A stretch of 64,000 nt of DNA, taken from the NCBI GenBank assembly GCA_010672585.1, contig JAAHGF010000016.1:134882-198881 (forward strand). Direction: 5' to 3'. A program made the translations under genes and the position numbers. Source of the DNA: Okeania sp. SIO1I7. Its GTDB lineage: Bacteria; Cyanobacteriota; Cyanobacteriia; Cyanobacteriales; Microcoleaceae. This document shows positions 47,307 to 57,000 of this stretch, one piece after another (the first letter of the stretch is position 1; every line of letters begins with the position of its first letter). Below the pieces are notes generated by a model. The model was not told the DNA's origin. It was given only the letters and a program-made list of their open reading frames with translations, and made no database searches.

Positions 47307-49217
47307 ATGTCAAATCTAAACTCATCAAACTCAGCAATTAAAGACAAAACTAAACCACCAGAAAAGATCCAGGAGAATACCAAAATAGAATTATATAAAG
47401 ACCAGACAAAAACTGTTCCGGAACATTTTCAACCTGACAAACAGAATTTTTCTGGCGTACTTTGGGCCACAGTAATTATTACCACCCTCGGAATAGGATT
47501 TTTAGGAGGGCAATGGTGGCAGTCTCAAAACAGCGAAACAGCCAATAAACCATCAACAGCAGCTCCAGGTAGACGACGAAGTACCCTAGTTAAAGCCATA
47601 CCAATAGAAACTGCCTCCCTCCAAGAAACCTCAGAATTTGTCGGGACTCTCGAAGCCAAACGCTCAGTTAGAATTAGACCAGAAATAGATGGTAGAGTAA
47701 TAGAAATTTTGGCCCAGGAAGGAACCTTTATATCCAAAGGGCAGGCGATCGCTAAACTCAAAAGTGATAATGTGGAAGCCAACTTAAGAAGAACTAAAGC
47801 AAACCTCCGGCAAACTCAAGCACGTTTAGCAGAACTGAAAACCGGAGCAAGGCCAGAACAAATTGCAGCATCTAGAGCGCGTCTCAATCAATCTCAAGCA
47901 CGTTTAGCAGAACTGAAAACCGGAGCAAGGCCAGAACAAATTGCCGCAGCCCGGGCCCGTCTTAATCAATCTCAAGCAAGTTTAGCCGAACTACGAGCAG
48001 GTACTCGTAATGAAGAAATTGCCCAGGCCAAAGCACAACTACAAGAGGCAGAAGCACGACTGGCCAATGCCAAGTCAGGTAGTATGTTAGAAGAAATTGC
48101 TCAAGCTAAGGCGCAAATAGAAGTACAACAAGCAGAATTAGACTTAGCTAGTGAACAAGTAAAGCGAAATCAAAATTTGAGAGATGAAGGAGCGATCGCT
48201 GAATTAACGTTTCAGGAAATTTTCAAACAAGAGAAGGCAGCTAAAGCAAGAGTAGAAGAAGCAAAAAGACGAGTGACCCAGTTGGAAAGAAATCGAGAAT
48301 CTACAATTGAGACATTAGAAGCAGCGGTCGAACAACAACGCCAAGTATTGAGAAGGTTAGAAAATGGTACTCGTCCCGAAGAAATTGCCAGAGCAGAAGC
48401 GGAGGTGGCTGAAGCTCGTAGTAATTTAGAGGAGTTGCAAAATGGTACTCGTCCCGAAGAAATTGCCAGAGCAGAAGCGGAAGTGGCTGAAGCTCGTAGT
48501 AATTTAGAAGAGTTGCAAAATGGCACTCGTCCCGAAGAAATTGCTCAGGCCACCGCAGAGGTAGCAGCAGCACAAGCAGAGGTAGAGAGTTTAGAGGTGG
48601 AGTTACAGGATACGGTAGTTGTAGCTCCTTTTGCTGGAATTGTGGGGAATATGATTGTGAAAATTGGAGATTTTGTTACTGATGATGACACTATTACTAC
48701 TGTGACGGCAAATCAAGTATTAGAAATTAATTTACCAATTCCTTTAGAGCGACGAGGAGATTTAAAATTGGGTTTACCTGTGGAGATTAAGAGTTCAGAG
48801 GGGAAAGCTCTGGGAATGGGGAAGGTTAGTTTTATTTCTCCTACTGTTAGTAGTGACTCTCAAACTATTTTAGTTAAAGCAGATGTGGAGAATAGTGCTG
48901 GAAAGTTAAAAGATGGTCAGTTTGTGCGGGTAAATGTGATTTGGGATAGACGCCAAACTGTGGTTGTACCAATGACGGCGGTAGGTTTTCTAGGAGAAGA
49001 AAGGTTTGTGTATTTGTTGGAGGGAGCGGGTGAGGAGCAGAAAGCAAAACGCCAAATAATTGAGTTAGGTTTGGTTAAGGGTGATGTGACTGAGGTGGTA
49101 TCTGGTTTACAACCTGGTGATAAGTTGATTGTTTCAGGGGTGCAAAAGTTGAAGGATGGTTCTGCTGTGAAGCTTTTAAATTCTGGAAAGGGAAAGAATA
49201 AGGGGGTTGCTGAATAA
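47307..49217 (+). CDS. HlyD/AcrA-type membrane fusion protein of an RND efflux system
   Basis: A 636-residue periplasmic adaptor linking an inner-membrane pump to an outer-membrane TolC channel. There is a membrane anchor near residues 50-70 (GVLWATVIITTLGIGFLGG), a split lipoyl domain (VRIRPEIDGRVIEILAQEG and VVAPFAGIVGNMIVKIGD), a long alpha-hairpin between them and a beta-barrel domain. The hairpin is enlarged by 26-residue repeats (GARPEQIAAxRARLNQSQA; NGTRPEEIARAEAEVAEARS), 78 bp each at DNA level. RND pump genes usually follow directly; here repeats and a sulfotransferase gene follow instead. The nearest TolC gene is the repeat-expanded one at 54069, on the other strand. Confidence 0.9.
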   Translation: MSNLNSSNSAIKDKTKPPEKIQENTKIELYKDQTKTVPEHFQPDKQNFSGVLWATVIITTLGIGFLGGQWWQSQNSETANKPSTAAPGRRRSTLVKAIPIETASLQETSEFVGTLEAKRSVRIRPEIDGRVIEILAQEGTFISKGQAIAKLKSDNVEANLRRTKANLRQTQARLAELKTGARPEQIAASRARLNQSQARLAELKTGARPEQIAAARARLNQSQASLAELRAGTRNEEIAQAKAQLQEAEARLANAKSGSMLEEIAQAKAQIEVQQAELDLASEQVKRNQNLRDEGAIAELTFQEIFKQEKAAKARVEEAKRRVTQLERNRESTIETLEAAVEQQRQVLRRLENGTRPEEIARAEAEVAEARSNLEELQNGTRPEEIARAEAEVAEARSNLEELQNGTRPEEIAQATAEVAAAQAEVESLEVELQDTVVVAPFAGIVGNMIVKIGDFVTDDDTITTVTANQVLEINLPIPLERRGDLKLGLPVEIKSSEGKALGMGKVSFISPTVSSDSQTILVKADVENSAGKLKDGQFVRVNVIWDRRQTVVVPMTAVGFLGEERFVYLLEGAGEEQKAKRQIIELGLVKGDVTEVVSGLQPGDKLIVSGVQKLKDGSAVKLLNSGKGKNKGVAE

Positions 49218-49337
49218 ATGGTATGATTTCACGGGAGTCAGGAGTCAGGAGTCAGAAGTCAGAAGTCAGAAGTCAGTAGGTAGCTCTATCAAGTATTAAT
49301 GCTTAATTTATTCTCTAGTAGTGGAGTGGCACACCTA

Positions 49338-49780
49338 ATATCAATTTGATAAATGTTTGTTACAAATGGTAGAAGAAAGAAAGGTTCATTAATGGATAAT
49401 TGATAATGGATAATTACCTCTCCCTTTTAGGGAGAGGATTGACGCTTAAGGAAAAGATTTATTCTCTTGGTCGATGGTCGGACAGCGAGGAAACCTCGCC
49501 ATCCCACCTTACGGGAAGCTGCGCTAACGACCGCTGTCTTGGTCGATTGGATATGGCGAGGGGACCTCGCCATCCCTCGACCGCTTTTTTCCCCTTGAAA
49601 GGGGAGACTTCAAGGCGCGAATTATCTAATTATTTAATTGTTTAATTATTAATTATTTCGGTAAATATTGAAAAAAAGGGAAAAACAATAGGGATAACTA
49701 TCTAAAATGAACTGAAGCAGCTATTTTTAAGCATATCCGATCAAACTCTACCTTTTTGTAGCATTCTTTTTTCAAATAGG
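49338..49780. repeat. R6 element split by an R2 insertion
   Basis: The left part (49338-49392) begins ATATCAATTTGATAAATG and matches the left third of 25055-25236. The right part (from 49665, AAATATTGAAAAAAAGGG) continues the same element through GTAGCATTCTTTTTT. The R2 copy lies exactly between them. Confidence 0.75.
49411..49664. repeat. R2 element, long form, nested in R6
   Basis: Starts TAATTACCTCTCCCTTTTAG and ends AATTATTTCGGTAA. The middle contains two copies of ACCTCGCCATCCC. A short open frame in it is not a gene. Confidence 0.8.
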
Positions 49781-49844
49781 AGATTTTCCATAGGAAATAG
49801 TGTGACGATGGCGATCGCTTAACTGTTTATTCAAAAAACTTCAG

Positions 49845-50678
49845 TTATTCAGTAAAAAACTTGCTCCAAGGAGAACCTTCAAATTTTTCTTTTAGCTCAT
49901 AGTAGTTAGAAATTATTTCAGGCAATGTACCTTTATTTTGCTTGAGCGTTAATGAATATAATCTTTGTGGTGTAACTCCCAAAAATTGCTGTATTGGCTT
50001 AGTTTCTTGCAGAGTTTTTTGTACTAAATTTTCATAAATTACTTCAATTTTTTGATGTTCGTTAAAAAAGCTATCATACTCCTCTTCCCATTTTTTAGTT
50101 TCTTCAAAAAGTTTCAGGCAATCATCATAATTTAGTTGAACTGGTGCATAATTATGTCGATATTTTTCATCCTTCAAAATCCATTGATTGGTAATTTTTG
50201 CCAGATGAGAGGATAAGCATACCTTGAGTAAATTATCTCTTTTTAAATGAATAATTTTGATTTCTTTATTTTCCTTTAAATATTGCCATATCTTTTGTAG
50301 TTCTGAAGATTGAGCCTGATAATAAAATAATTTAAAACCTACGGCTGAGACAGAGGGAGGAAATTTACGAAAGACAACTTCATCTATGAATTTTCTTGGC
50401 TGTTCTTCCCTAATTTTCAGAACTTTAGAAGACCGAGGATACTTTGCGTAACCCCAATGAATTTTCCTTTTTTGTTCTGTAAAAACTTCTTCAAATGCAC
50501 GGATTTTAGGATGAGACTGTAATAAGCTCATTAAAAAATTTGAACCGGTTCTGGCACGAGTTAGAACAATAAATTTTTGATACTTATCTTGACCTTTGAT
50601 AATTTCTTTTGCTAAAAACCAGTCATCTAGTCGAATTTTAAATCTTTGAATTTTGGGGAAAATTTCAAAATTTTTCAT
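49845..50678 (-). CDS. Sulfotransferase family protein
   Basis: 277 residues; predicted to transfer sulfate from PAPS to a sugar, lipid or small molecule. The PAPS 5'-phosphosulfate loop is LTRARTGSNFLMSLLQSHP near residues 36-55, and the 3'-phosphate region is IIHLKRDNLLKVCLSSHLAK. The length suits single-domain Stf0-like bacterial sulfotransferases. No signal peptide is visible. No glycosyltransferase or polysaccharide cluster is adjacent, so the acceptor is unknown. Confidence 0.82.
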   Translation of the reverse strand: MKNFEIFPKIQRFKIRLDDWFLAKEIIKGQDKYQKFIVLTRARTGSNFLMSLLQSHPKIRAFEEVFTEQKRKIHWGYAKYPRSSKVLKIREEQPRKFIDEVVFRKFPPSVSAVGFKLFYYQAQSSELQKIWQYLKENKEIKIIHLKRDNLLKVCLSSHLAKITNQWILKDEKYRHNYAPVQLNYDDCLKLFEETKKWEEEYDSFFNEHQKIEVIYENLVQKTLQETKPIQQFLGVTPQRLYSLTLKQNKGTLPEIISNYYELKEKFEGSPWSKFFTE

Positions 50679-50758
50679 TTATGATTAAGTATATTTTGAC
50701 AGAGAAGTGTGAGGTACAAAATTCTTAATTTTTAGGAAGTAGAGAGTAAGGAGCAGTA

Positions 50759-50889
50759 ATATCATGTCCGGTTGAATAATTAGACTTTGGTGGAAGTAAG
50801 GTAGAAGGCAGCGGGAGCTGAGGGCAAAAGGGAAAAAAACCTTCTCCCTTTGAAGCTTTTTTAATCACTGATTATCCGGACATAATATA
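50759..50889. repeat. R4 element
   Basis: Ends ATATCATGTCCGGTTGAATA and TATCCGGACATAATAT; 131 bp, close in size to the 4905-5034 copy. The rest of the spacer to 51086 is AT-rich with nothing recognised. Confidence 0.75.
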
Positions 50890-51086
50890 ATTCAGGAAAT
50901 AGGGAATAAAAATAAGAAAAAAAACTATACTTCAGTAACCTGAGAAATGCTATATATTAAAATTTTAATCCTATAACAGTAAAAAAGTGTTTAAATTTAT
51001 TAGTAGCTGCTAAATTTGGAGCTAATTGCAAATTTAATCCCTCTATTATCTCTCTAATAATAATCATAAAAAATCAATCTCAACTA

Positions 51087-51569
51087 TTAATAAAGCTTAG
51101 TTAAAGCTGCTTCTACTTTTGGAGGTAAACGACGCATAATTTTACCTTTTTCTCGGTCAACAGTTACTAACGTTACTTTAGCTGTAACATATAATTCTTT
51201 ACCATCCAAAGACTGAATTTGGTAATCCCAGTCTAGTCTGACTCCTTCAGTATTTGTCATCCGACTCCTCACTGCAACTACCATCCCCAACTTTACTGCT
51301 TGATGATAACGTACTGAAAGTTCTACCACTGGTAAATCACAACCAAGATTAACCAACTCAGCATACTCAATACCCATAGAACGCAAACTTTCTATTCGTG
51401 CCTCCTCCATCCAGGAAATATAAGTTCCATGCCAAACAACACCAGCATAGTCAGTGTGGTGAGGATGAACTCGGACTATATATTCAAACCAAGCTTCTGA
51501 TTTCTGAGTAGATTGATTTTGAATCGCACTTGTGGGTAACTGAGATTGAGATTGTTCTGATGAGGCCAC
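51087..51569 (-). CDS. Hotdog-fold acyl-CoA thioesterase (4HBT family)
   Basis: 160 residues. After a 28-residue polar start comes a 4-hydroxybenzoyl-CoA thioesterase-type domain: VRVHPHHTDYAGVVWHGTYI contains the catalytic-type Asp and the following HGTY; WMEEARIESLRSMGI is the central hotdog helix and VRSRMTNTEGVRLDWDYQI the strand region. It likely hydrolyses an acyl-CoA; in cyanobacteria such enzymes include the DHNA-CoA thioesterase of phylloquinone synthesis, but I cannot tell the substrate here. The next gene is divergent. Confidence 0.85.
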   Translation of the reverse strand: MASSEQSQSQLPTSAIQNQSTQKSEAWFEYIVRVHPHHTDYAGVVWHGTYISWMEEARIESLRSMGIEYAELVNLGCDLPVVELSVRYHQAVKLGMVVAVRSRMTNTEGVRLDWDYQIQSLDGKELYVTAKVTLVTVDREKGKIMRRLPPKVEAALTKLY

Positions 51570-51673
51570 TTTACAAAATTTGCTAAAACGCTACATTTCT
51601 CAAAGTTATCATGGGTGCGGGAGATTTATGCTAGTTTTACAAGTTATTATTCGGTGATTCACTCAACTAAAAT

Positions 51674-52528
51674 ATGATAAATAAAATTTTGCTAGCTGTT
51701 GCTGGTCGGGGACTATGCGAGCAGATGCTCAATATGTTGATAGAAATCCCCTACTTCCAAGTAGCATCTGTGACTGTCTTGCACGTTGTCCCCCCTCAAG
51801 CTAGTGCAGAAGGTATGTCTGCTAAATTAGAAGAAGGTGGAAAAATTCTGGCAGAAGCTGTCCAATCTTTAAACATAGATCCAAAAAAAGTCAATCCCCG
51901 ACTCAAACAAGGAGACCCCAAGGATATAGTTTGTCAAGTAGCTGATGAAGAACAATCTGAACTAATTATTATGGGTTCCCGGGGCTTAGGCAAACTGCAA
52001 GCTATTCTAGAAAATTCAGTTAGTCAATATGTTTTCCAGTTAACTTCTCATCCAATGTTACTGGTGAAAGACGATATCTACGTCAAAAAAATTAGAAATG
52101 TGATGGTTGCTTTAGACTCATCAAAAGGAGGAAAAAGTTCTCTACAGTTGGCTATTTCCTTAGTGAATCAAATTCCTGGGGGACAATTAATTTTGAGCCA
52201 CGTGAAGAAAGACCCCAGTGGAAAATCAATGCAAGATTATACTGCCGATGCAGAAAAAGACCCTGTTGTAGCTGAAGCTGCAGCAGAAGCAAAAAAAATG
52301 GGTATTAAATATCGCTGTGTTGCTGCAAGTGGAAAACCTGGTCCTGAAATTTGTAAAATTTCCCAGGATTTGAATGTAGACCTATTGATATTAGGTTCAC
52401 CAGACCGCCGTCCATCCAGTGCTAAGAATCTTGTGGACCTCGATCGACTATTAGGAAATTCTCTATCGGACTATGTGCGGGTTTATGCCAATTGTCCTGT
52501 ATTGTTAGCTCGCCAGAGTGCTAGTTAG
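51674..52528 (+). CDS. Tandem-domain universal stress protein (UspA family)
   Basis: 284 residues with two UspA domains. Domain 1 (residues 1-135) ends with IIMGSRGLGKLQAILENSVS, the G-x2-G-x9-(S/T)-type nucleotide-binding loop. Domain 2 (residues 138-282) has a weaker loop (ILGSPDRRPSS and GNSLSDYV). Such tandem Usps are common in cyanobacteria and respond to energy or redox stress. The TAG stop codon (52526-52528) is the first three bases of an R1 element end, so the present C-terminus (RQSAS) was probably fixed by that insertion. Confidence 0.9.
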   Translation: MINKILLAVAGRGLCEQMLNMLIEIPYFQVASVTVLHVVPPQASAEGMSAKLEEGGKILAEAVQSLNIDPKKVNPRLKQGDPKDIVCQVADEEQSELIIMGSRGLGKLQAILENSVSQYVFQLTSHPMLLVKDDIYVKKIRNVMVALDSSKGGKSSLQLAISLVNQIPGGQLILSHVKKDPSGKSMQDYTADAEKDPVVAEAAAEAKKMGIKYRCVAASGKPGPEICKISQDLNVDLLILGSPDRRPSSAKNLVDLDRLLGNSLSDYVRVYANCPVLLARQSAS

Positions 52529-52761
52529 GGTCTGCTGAAAAAATTGGTTGGTGGGGGTAGGACACGGGGACGCGGGGACGCCGAGATGAGGGGAAGAGGC
52601 AACGGTTTCGGCCATTTATATGTGAAGAAATTTTCTTGAATTTCAGCAGAAAATTTCGGTATTTTGAGCCAGATAAGAGCAAATAACTAGGAGATAAACT
52701 GAATATAAAAAGCTCCATTACCTCAGCTATCCTGACTTTTAGCTTTATTCAGCAAGTGCTA
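52526..52761. repeat. R1-related element overlapping the usp stop codon
   Basis: Left end TAGGGTCTGCTGA and right end TCAGCAAGTGCTA are degenerate R1 termini. The body differs from standard R1. The TAG of the left end is the usp stop codon. Confidence 0.6.
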
Positions 52762-52763
52762 AT

Positions 52764-53016
<253 letters not shown>

Positions 53017-53090
53017 ATTACACAAAAACAGCAAAGTAGGAGGACAATTTTTTAAATTATGCTCCTACTCTGAATGTGTAAACTGCTAAT

Positions 53091-53195
53091 TTAGCTTTCG
53101 TTGTTGCCAGTTTGAATATACAAAATGATTAAGAAAACGGCTGGCACAAATATGAACAAAATGGTTGCCACAAAGCCTAAATCATTAACTGCCAT
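53091..53195 (-). CDS. psbM: Photosystem II reaction centre protein M
   Basis: A 34-residue protein, too short for most gene callers. It reads MAVNDLGFVATILF, then a membrane span rich in Val/Leu/Ile, then LYIQTGNNES. The MxVNDLGFxAxxLF start and the YIQT end are the PsbM signature; PsbM is a single-span subunit at the photosystem II dimer interface. The stop TAA is at 53091-53093. The ferredoxin gene lies 53 bp upstream on the same strand, an order known in other cyanobacteria, so the two probably share a transcript. The second residue is Ala where Gln is more usual. Confidence 0.93.
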   Translation of the reverse strand: MAVNDLGFVATILFIFVPAVFLIILYIQTGNNES

Positions 53196-53248
53196 GATTA
53201 ACCCACCTTGAATTGAAAAAACCACAAGGTTAAGAATACCATTATTTG

Positions 53249-53554
53249 CTATTTGCGCTTTGGTTTTGTTTTGATAGTTACAGGACCGTTAACCATGGTT
53301 TGACAAGCTAATCTATAAGAAGGGGGCTTCTTCTTTAACTTTTGTTCTTCTACTGGAGTGCGGGGTGAAAGATTTTCTAGACCTTCGACAACTTCTACAA
53401 CACAGGTGCCACATTGTCCATAGCCTCCGCAATTCATCATTTTGCCTGTAAAGGTGTAGAGGTCAACACGGTTTTCTAGAGCCTTGATTCTTAAATTCGC
53501 TCCATCAGCAGCAATTATTTCCTGGTTTTCTTGTTCAAATTTGATGTTGGCCAT
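53249..53554 (-). CDS. 2Fe-2S ferredoxin
   Basis: A 101-residue beta-grasp ferredoxin. Cluster ligands are Cys42, Cys48 and Cys51 ([11 protein letters not shown]) and Cys84 (YRLACQ), the C-x5-C-x2-C...C spacing of the adrenodoxin/FdxC-like side of the family rather than the C-x4-C-x2-C of photosynthetic PetF. The basic tail (KTKPKRK) is unusual for a ferredoxin. It is encoded directly upstream of psbM on the same strand, so an electron-transfer function in thylakoid biogenesis or photosystem II repair is plausible but inferred. Confidence 0.9.
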   Translation of the reverse strand: MANIKFEQENQEIIAADGANLRIKALENRVDLYTFTGKMMNCGGYGQCGTCVVEVVEGLENLSPRTPVEEQKLKKKPPSYRLACQTMVNGPVTIKTKPKRK

Positions 53555-54068
53555 TATGAATTATTAACTTATATTGAGATTGGTAATTCTAAAAAAATGT
53601 TAACTAATGTTGAGAAGTTTAATATCATATTCGGTTGAATACTCATAAATAACTTAGCTAGGAGTCAGGAGTCAGGACCCAGGAGTCAAGAGTCAGTAGG
53701 AATATAAGGATGAGAGTGGGAATTATCTGGGGATATTCCGGCATTTTATGTCTGCATTGAATGGAAGTAGAAAGTGCGTTAATTGTATAGCCTGATCTTA
53801 TATAAGATGTTCTGTTGGAAGAAAACAGAAGAAAAAGCCACTATAAAACTCAGAGAAAGTAATATTTGGTTGTCCTGCTCGCTAACGTGTAAAGATATAT
53901 ATTTTTTAATTTCTGATCACACTCCCCACATTCCCCTCCAGGGAGGGGGAGGGGCTAGGGGTGGGTCCCTACACACTCTCTACCATTACTATGCACCACC
54001 ACCCAATATTTTTCCCTCTTCCCTCTTCCTTCTTCCCTCTTCCTTCTTCCTTCTTCCTTCTTCCTTCT
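53555..54068. other. Repeat-filled spacer
   Basis: It holds an R4-like left end (AATATCATATTCGGTTGAAT at 53621), the repeat shared with 5641-5716 (53705-53778), a perfect palindrome ATCTTATATAAGAT at 53795-53808, a GC-rich repeat with GGAGGGGCTAGGGGTGGG near 53948 and a CTTCCTT run from 54010 that reaches the TolC stop codon. A plus-strand open frame here is not credible. Confidence 0.5.
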
Positions 54069-57000
54069 TCAAGGAGTATCCGACAAATCTCCACCAGGAA
54101 GATTACTAACAGCTCGCTGTAGCTCCGACAAAGAACGGTTATAGTCAATAATTGCAGTTAACAAATTATTCTCTGCTCTGGTCAAGTCTGTCTCAGCATT
54201 AATTACTTCTAACTGAGTTCCCACACCTGCTTGAAATCTTAATCGTGCCAAACGTAAAGCCTCTTTCGCCTGTTCCACGCCTAATTCTGCTGTAGAAATA
54301 TTCTCAAAGCTGGCTTCCAAACCAAAAAAGGCTTGTTCAACTTCACGACGAACCTGATTTCTAACTTGCTCAAACCGATTTTCTGCAATATCTTGATCTA
54401 GAATACTCTGTCTAGCAGCCGCCCTAGCTGCACCACCATCAAAGAAATTCCATCTAAAGTTGAATCCTACTGTAGTTCCATCAGCCCAACCCCTGGCTGC
54501 AAAAGGACTTAAGTTATCAGTAGTTAACGCCAACACATTGTAACTGGCAAAGAAATTTAAGCTTGGCCTGATGGCTGAGAGAGCTAATTTTCGTTGCTCA
54601 TCGCTTAAGTCTCTCTGTACCAACTGCTGTTCTAACTCAGCTCGGTTTTGAAAAGCAGACACAATTGTTTCATCTAAAGATAAAGGCCAAGACCCTGCTG
54701 GTTCAATTGGGTCAGCCGCCGTTAAATTGATTAACTGACTTATATTTAATCTTTCCACTAAGCGACGTTGAGCAGTACGCTGGTCTCGAAATGCGTTTGT
54801 GAGGTTTTGTTGTTCGTTTGACAATGTTACTTGAGCTTGCAGTACATCAAACCTAGTTCCGACTCCAGCTCTTTCTAATGCTTCTGCATCTTCTAAACTT
54901 TTTCTAGCGTTGGCCACAGCAGCTTCCCCAATTCTGACTCGTCCATCTGCTTCCTGTAGATCGTAGTATTCGTCAGATACATCAAAGCGCAATTGTTCCG
55001 AAACTCTTTCTAACTCTAGTTCTCGGAGGTGCATTTGCTCTCTAGCAATTCCAATTCTAGCAGAACGAGCTTTACCAAGGCCAAGGTCATAGTCAAATCG
55101 AAATGTATTATCAAAAGTCGTGACTGGGAAATTTTGAATATCTGTGTCTATAAACTCTGTACCCCTACTTTCTGCAAGTCGTTGTTGAGCTTTAGCTTGC
55201 AAATCACCACTAGCACTTTCTGTACGTTGTAGGGCTGATTCAAAAGTTAGGCTGGGCCACAAAGCGGCTTGAGCCTCTCGCATACTTGCTCTACTTCTTT
55301 CTACTTCTAATTGAGCAATTTCTATTTCTGGATTATTGCGTCTGGCTAAATCAATGGCTTGTTCTAAAGTAATTGGTATTGTTTCTTCTATCTGTACTTC
55401 ATCGGGGGTAATTGGAAAGTTTAATGGGTTGGAAGATTTTGGTAGAATTTGAGGGGGAGGATTTGTTTGCAAGGTTCCGTTTGGTACTGGTGGAGGAAAA
55501 TTTTCTGTTGTTTGTTGAACAATGATAAAGCCACTATTTCTTGATGAAGGTTTTTGATTTTCTATTCTGGCTAAATTAGGAACTGTATTGCTGCTTGGAG
55601 TTTGATTGAGACCTGTGGTTATCTGGGCTGATTTTTTCTGTGTTGAAGTATTGCCAAAAGTAGGTGGATTATAAATAGTTGTGGCTGAATTTCGGTTATT
55701 TCTACCGGGTAATCTTAGGGGATTAGTTAAGCCTAATGCTTGGGTTTCAGTCTGTGCTAAGTCATTGACTGTTTCCATTATTGGTGCTCGATTTATGCTT
55801 GTCATTACTCGGTAAGAATTTCCTAGAATTGAATTTCTTTCCGATGTTGTTTTGGGATTATTTGTTTCGTTGACAGAATTAACTTCAGTTGCCACCTCAG
55901 AATTACTTGATTTGGTCTGTAATAAATCTAATAAACTAGAATTTGAATTCCCTAATTCAGCTAAATTTTTCGAGTCTATATCAGTTTTTTCAGCACCTTT
56001 ACCAGCCAGAGTAATTGACTGTTGAAATTCGGTTTCATTACCAGGATTAATTTCTGCTGCTCTGGGAGAATTGCCTGAATTTGACTGTAATAAATCCAAT
56101 AAACTAGAATTTGAATTCCCTAATTCAGCTAAATTTTTCGATTCTACATCAGTTTTTTCAGCACCTTTACCAGCCAAAGTAATTGACTGTTGAAACTCTG
56201 TTCCATGACCAGGATTAACTTCATTTGCCACCTCAGAATTACTTGATTTGGGCTGTAATAAATCTAATAAACTAGAATTTGAATTCCCTAATTCAGCAAA
56301 TTTTTTTGAATCTACATCAGTTTTTTCAGCACCTTTACCAGCCAAAGTAATTGACTGTTCAAATTCGGTTTCATTACCAGAATTAATTTCAGTTGCCACC
56401 TCAGAATTGCCAGACTTTGATTGTAATAAATCTAATAAACTAGAATTTGATTTTTCTAACTGAGCCAAATTTTTCGAGTCTACATCAGCTTTTTCAGCAC
56501 CTTTACCAGCCAAAGTAATTGACTGTTCAAATTCTGCTTCATTGCCAGGATTAATTTCTGCTGCTCTGGGAGAATTGCCTGAATTTGATTGTAATAAATC
56601 TAATAAACTCGAATTTGAATTCCCTAATTCAGCTAAATTTTTCGATTCTACATCAGTTTTTTCAGCACCTTTACCAGCCAAAGTAATTGACTGTTCAAAT
56701 TCTGCTTCATTACCAGGATTAATTTCCTTTTCTACCTCATAATTGCCAGACTTTGACTGTAATAAATCCAATAAACTAGAATTTGATTTTTCTAACTGAG
56801 CCAAATTTTTTGAATCTACATCAACTTTTTCAGCACCTTTACCAGCCAAAGTAATTGACTGTTCAAATTCTGCTTCATTACCAGGATTAATTTCCTTTTC
56901 TACCTCATAATTGCCAGACTTTGACTGTAATAAGTCTAATAAACTAGAATTTGATTTCTCTAATTCAGCAAATTTTTTTGAATCTACATCAGTTTTTTCA

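Noticed and set aside
49400-49645. 81-residue open frame
   Set aside because: It lies entirely in a long-form R2 element.
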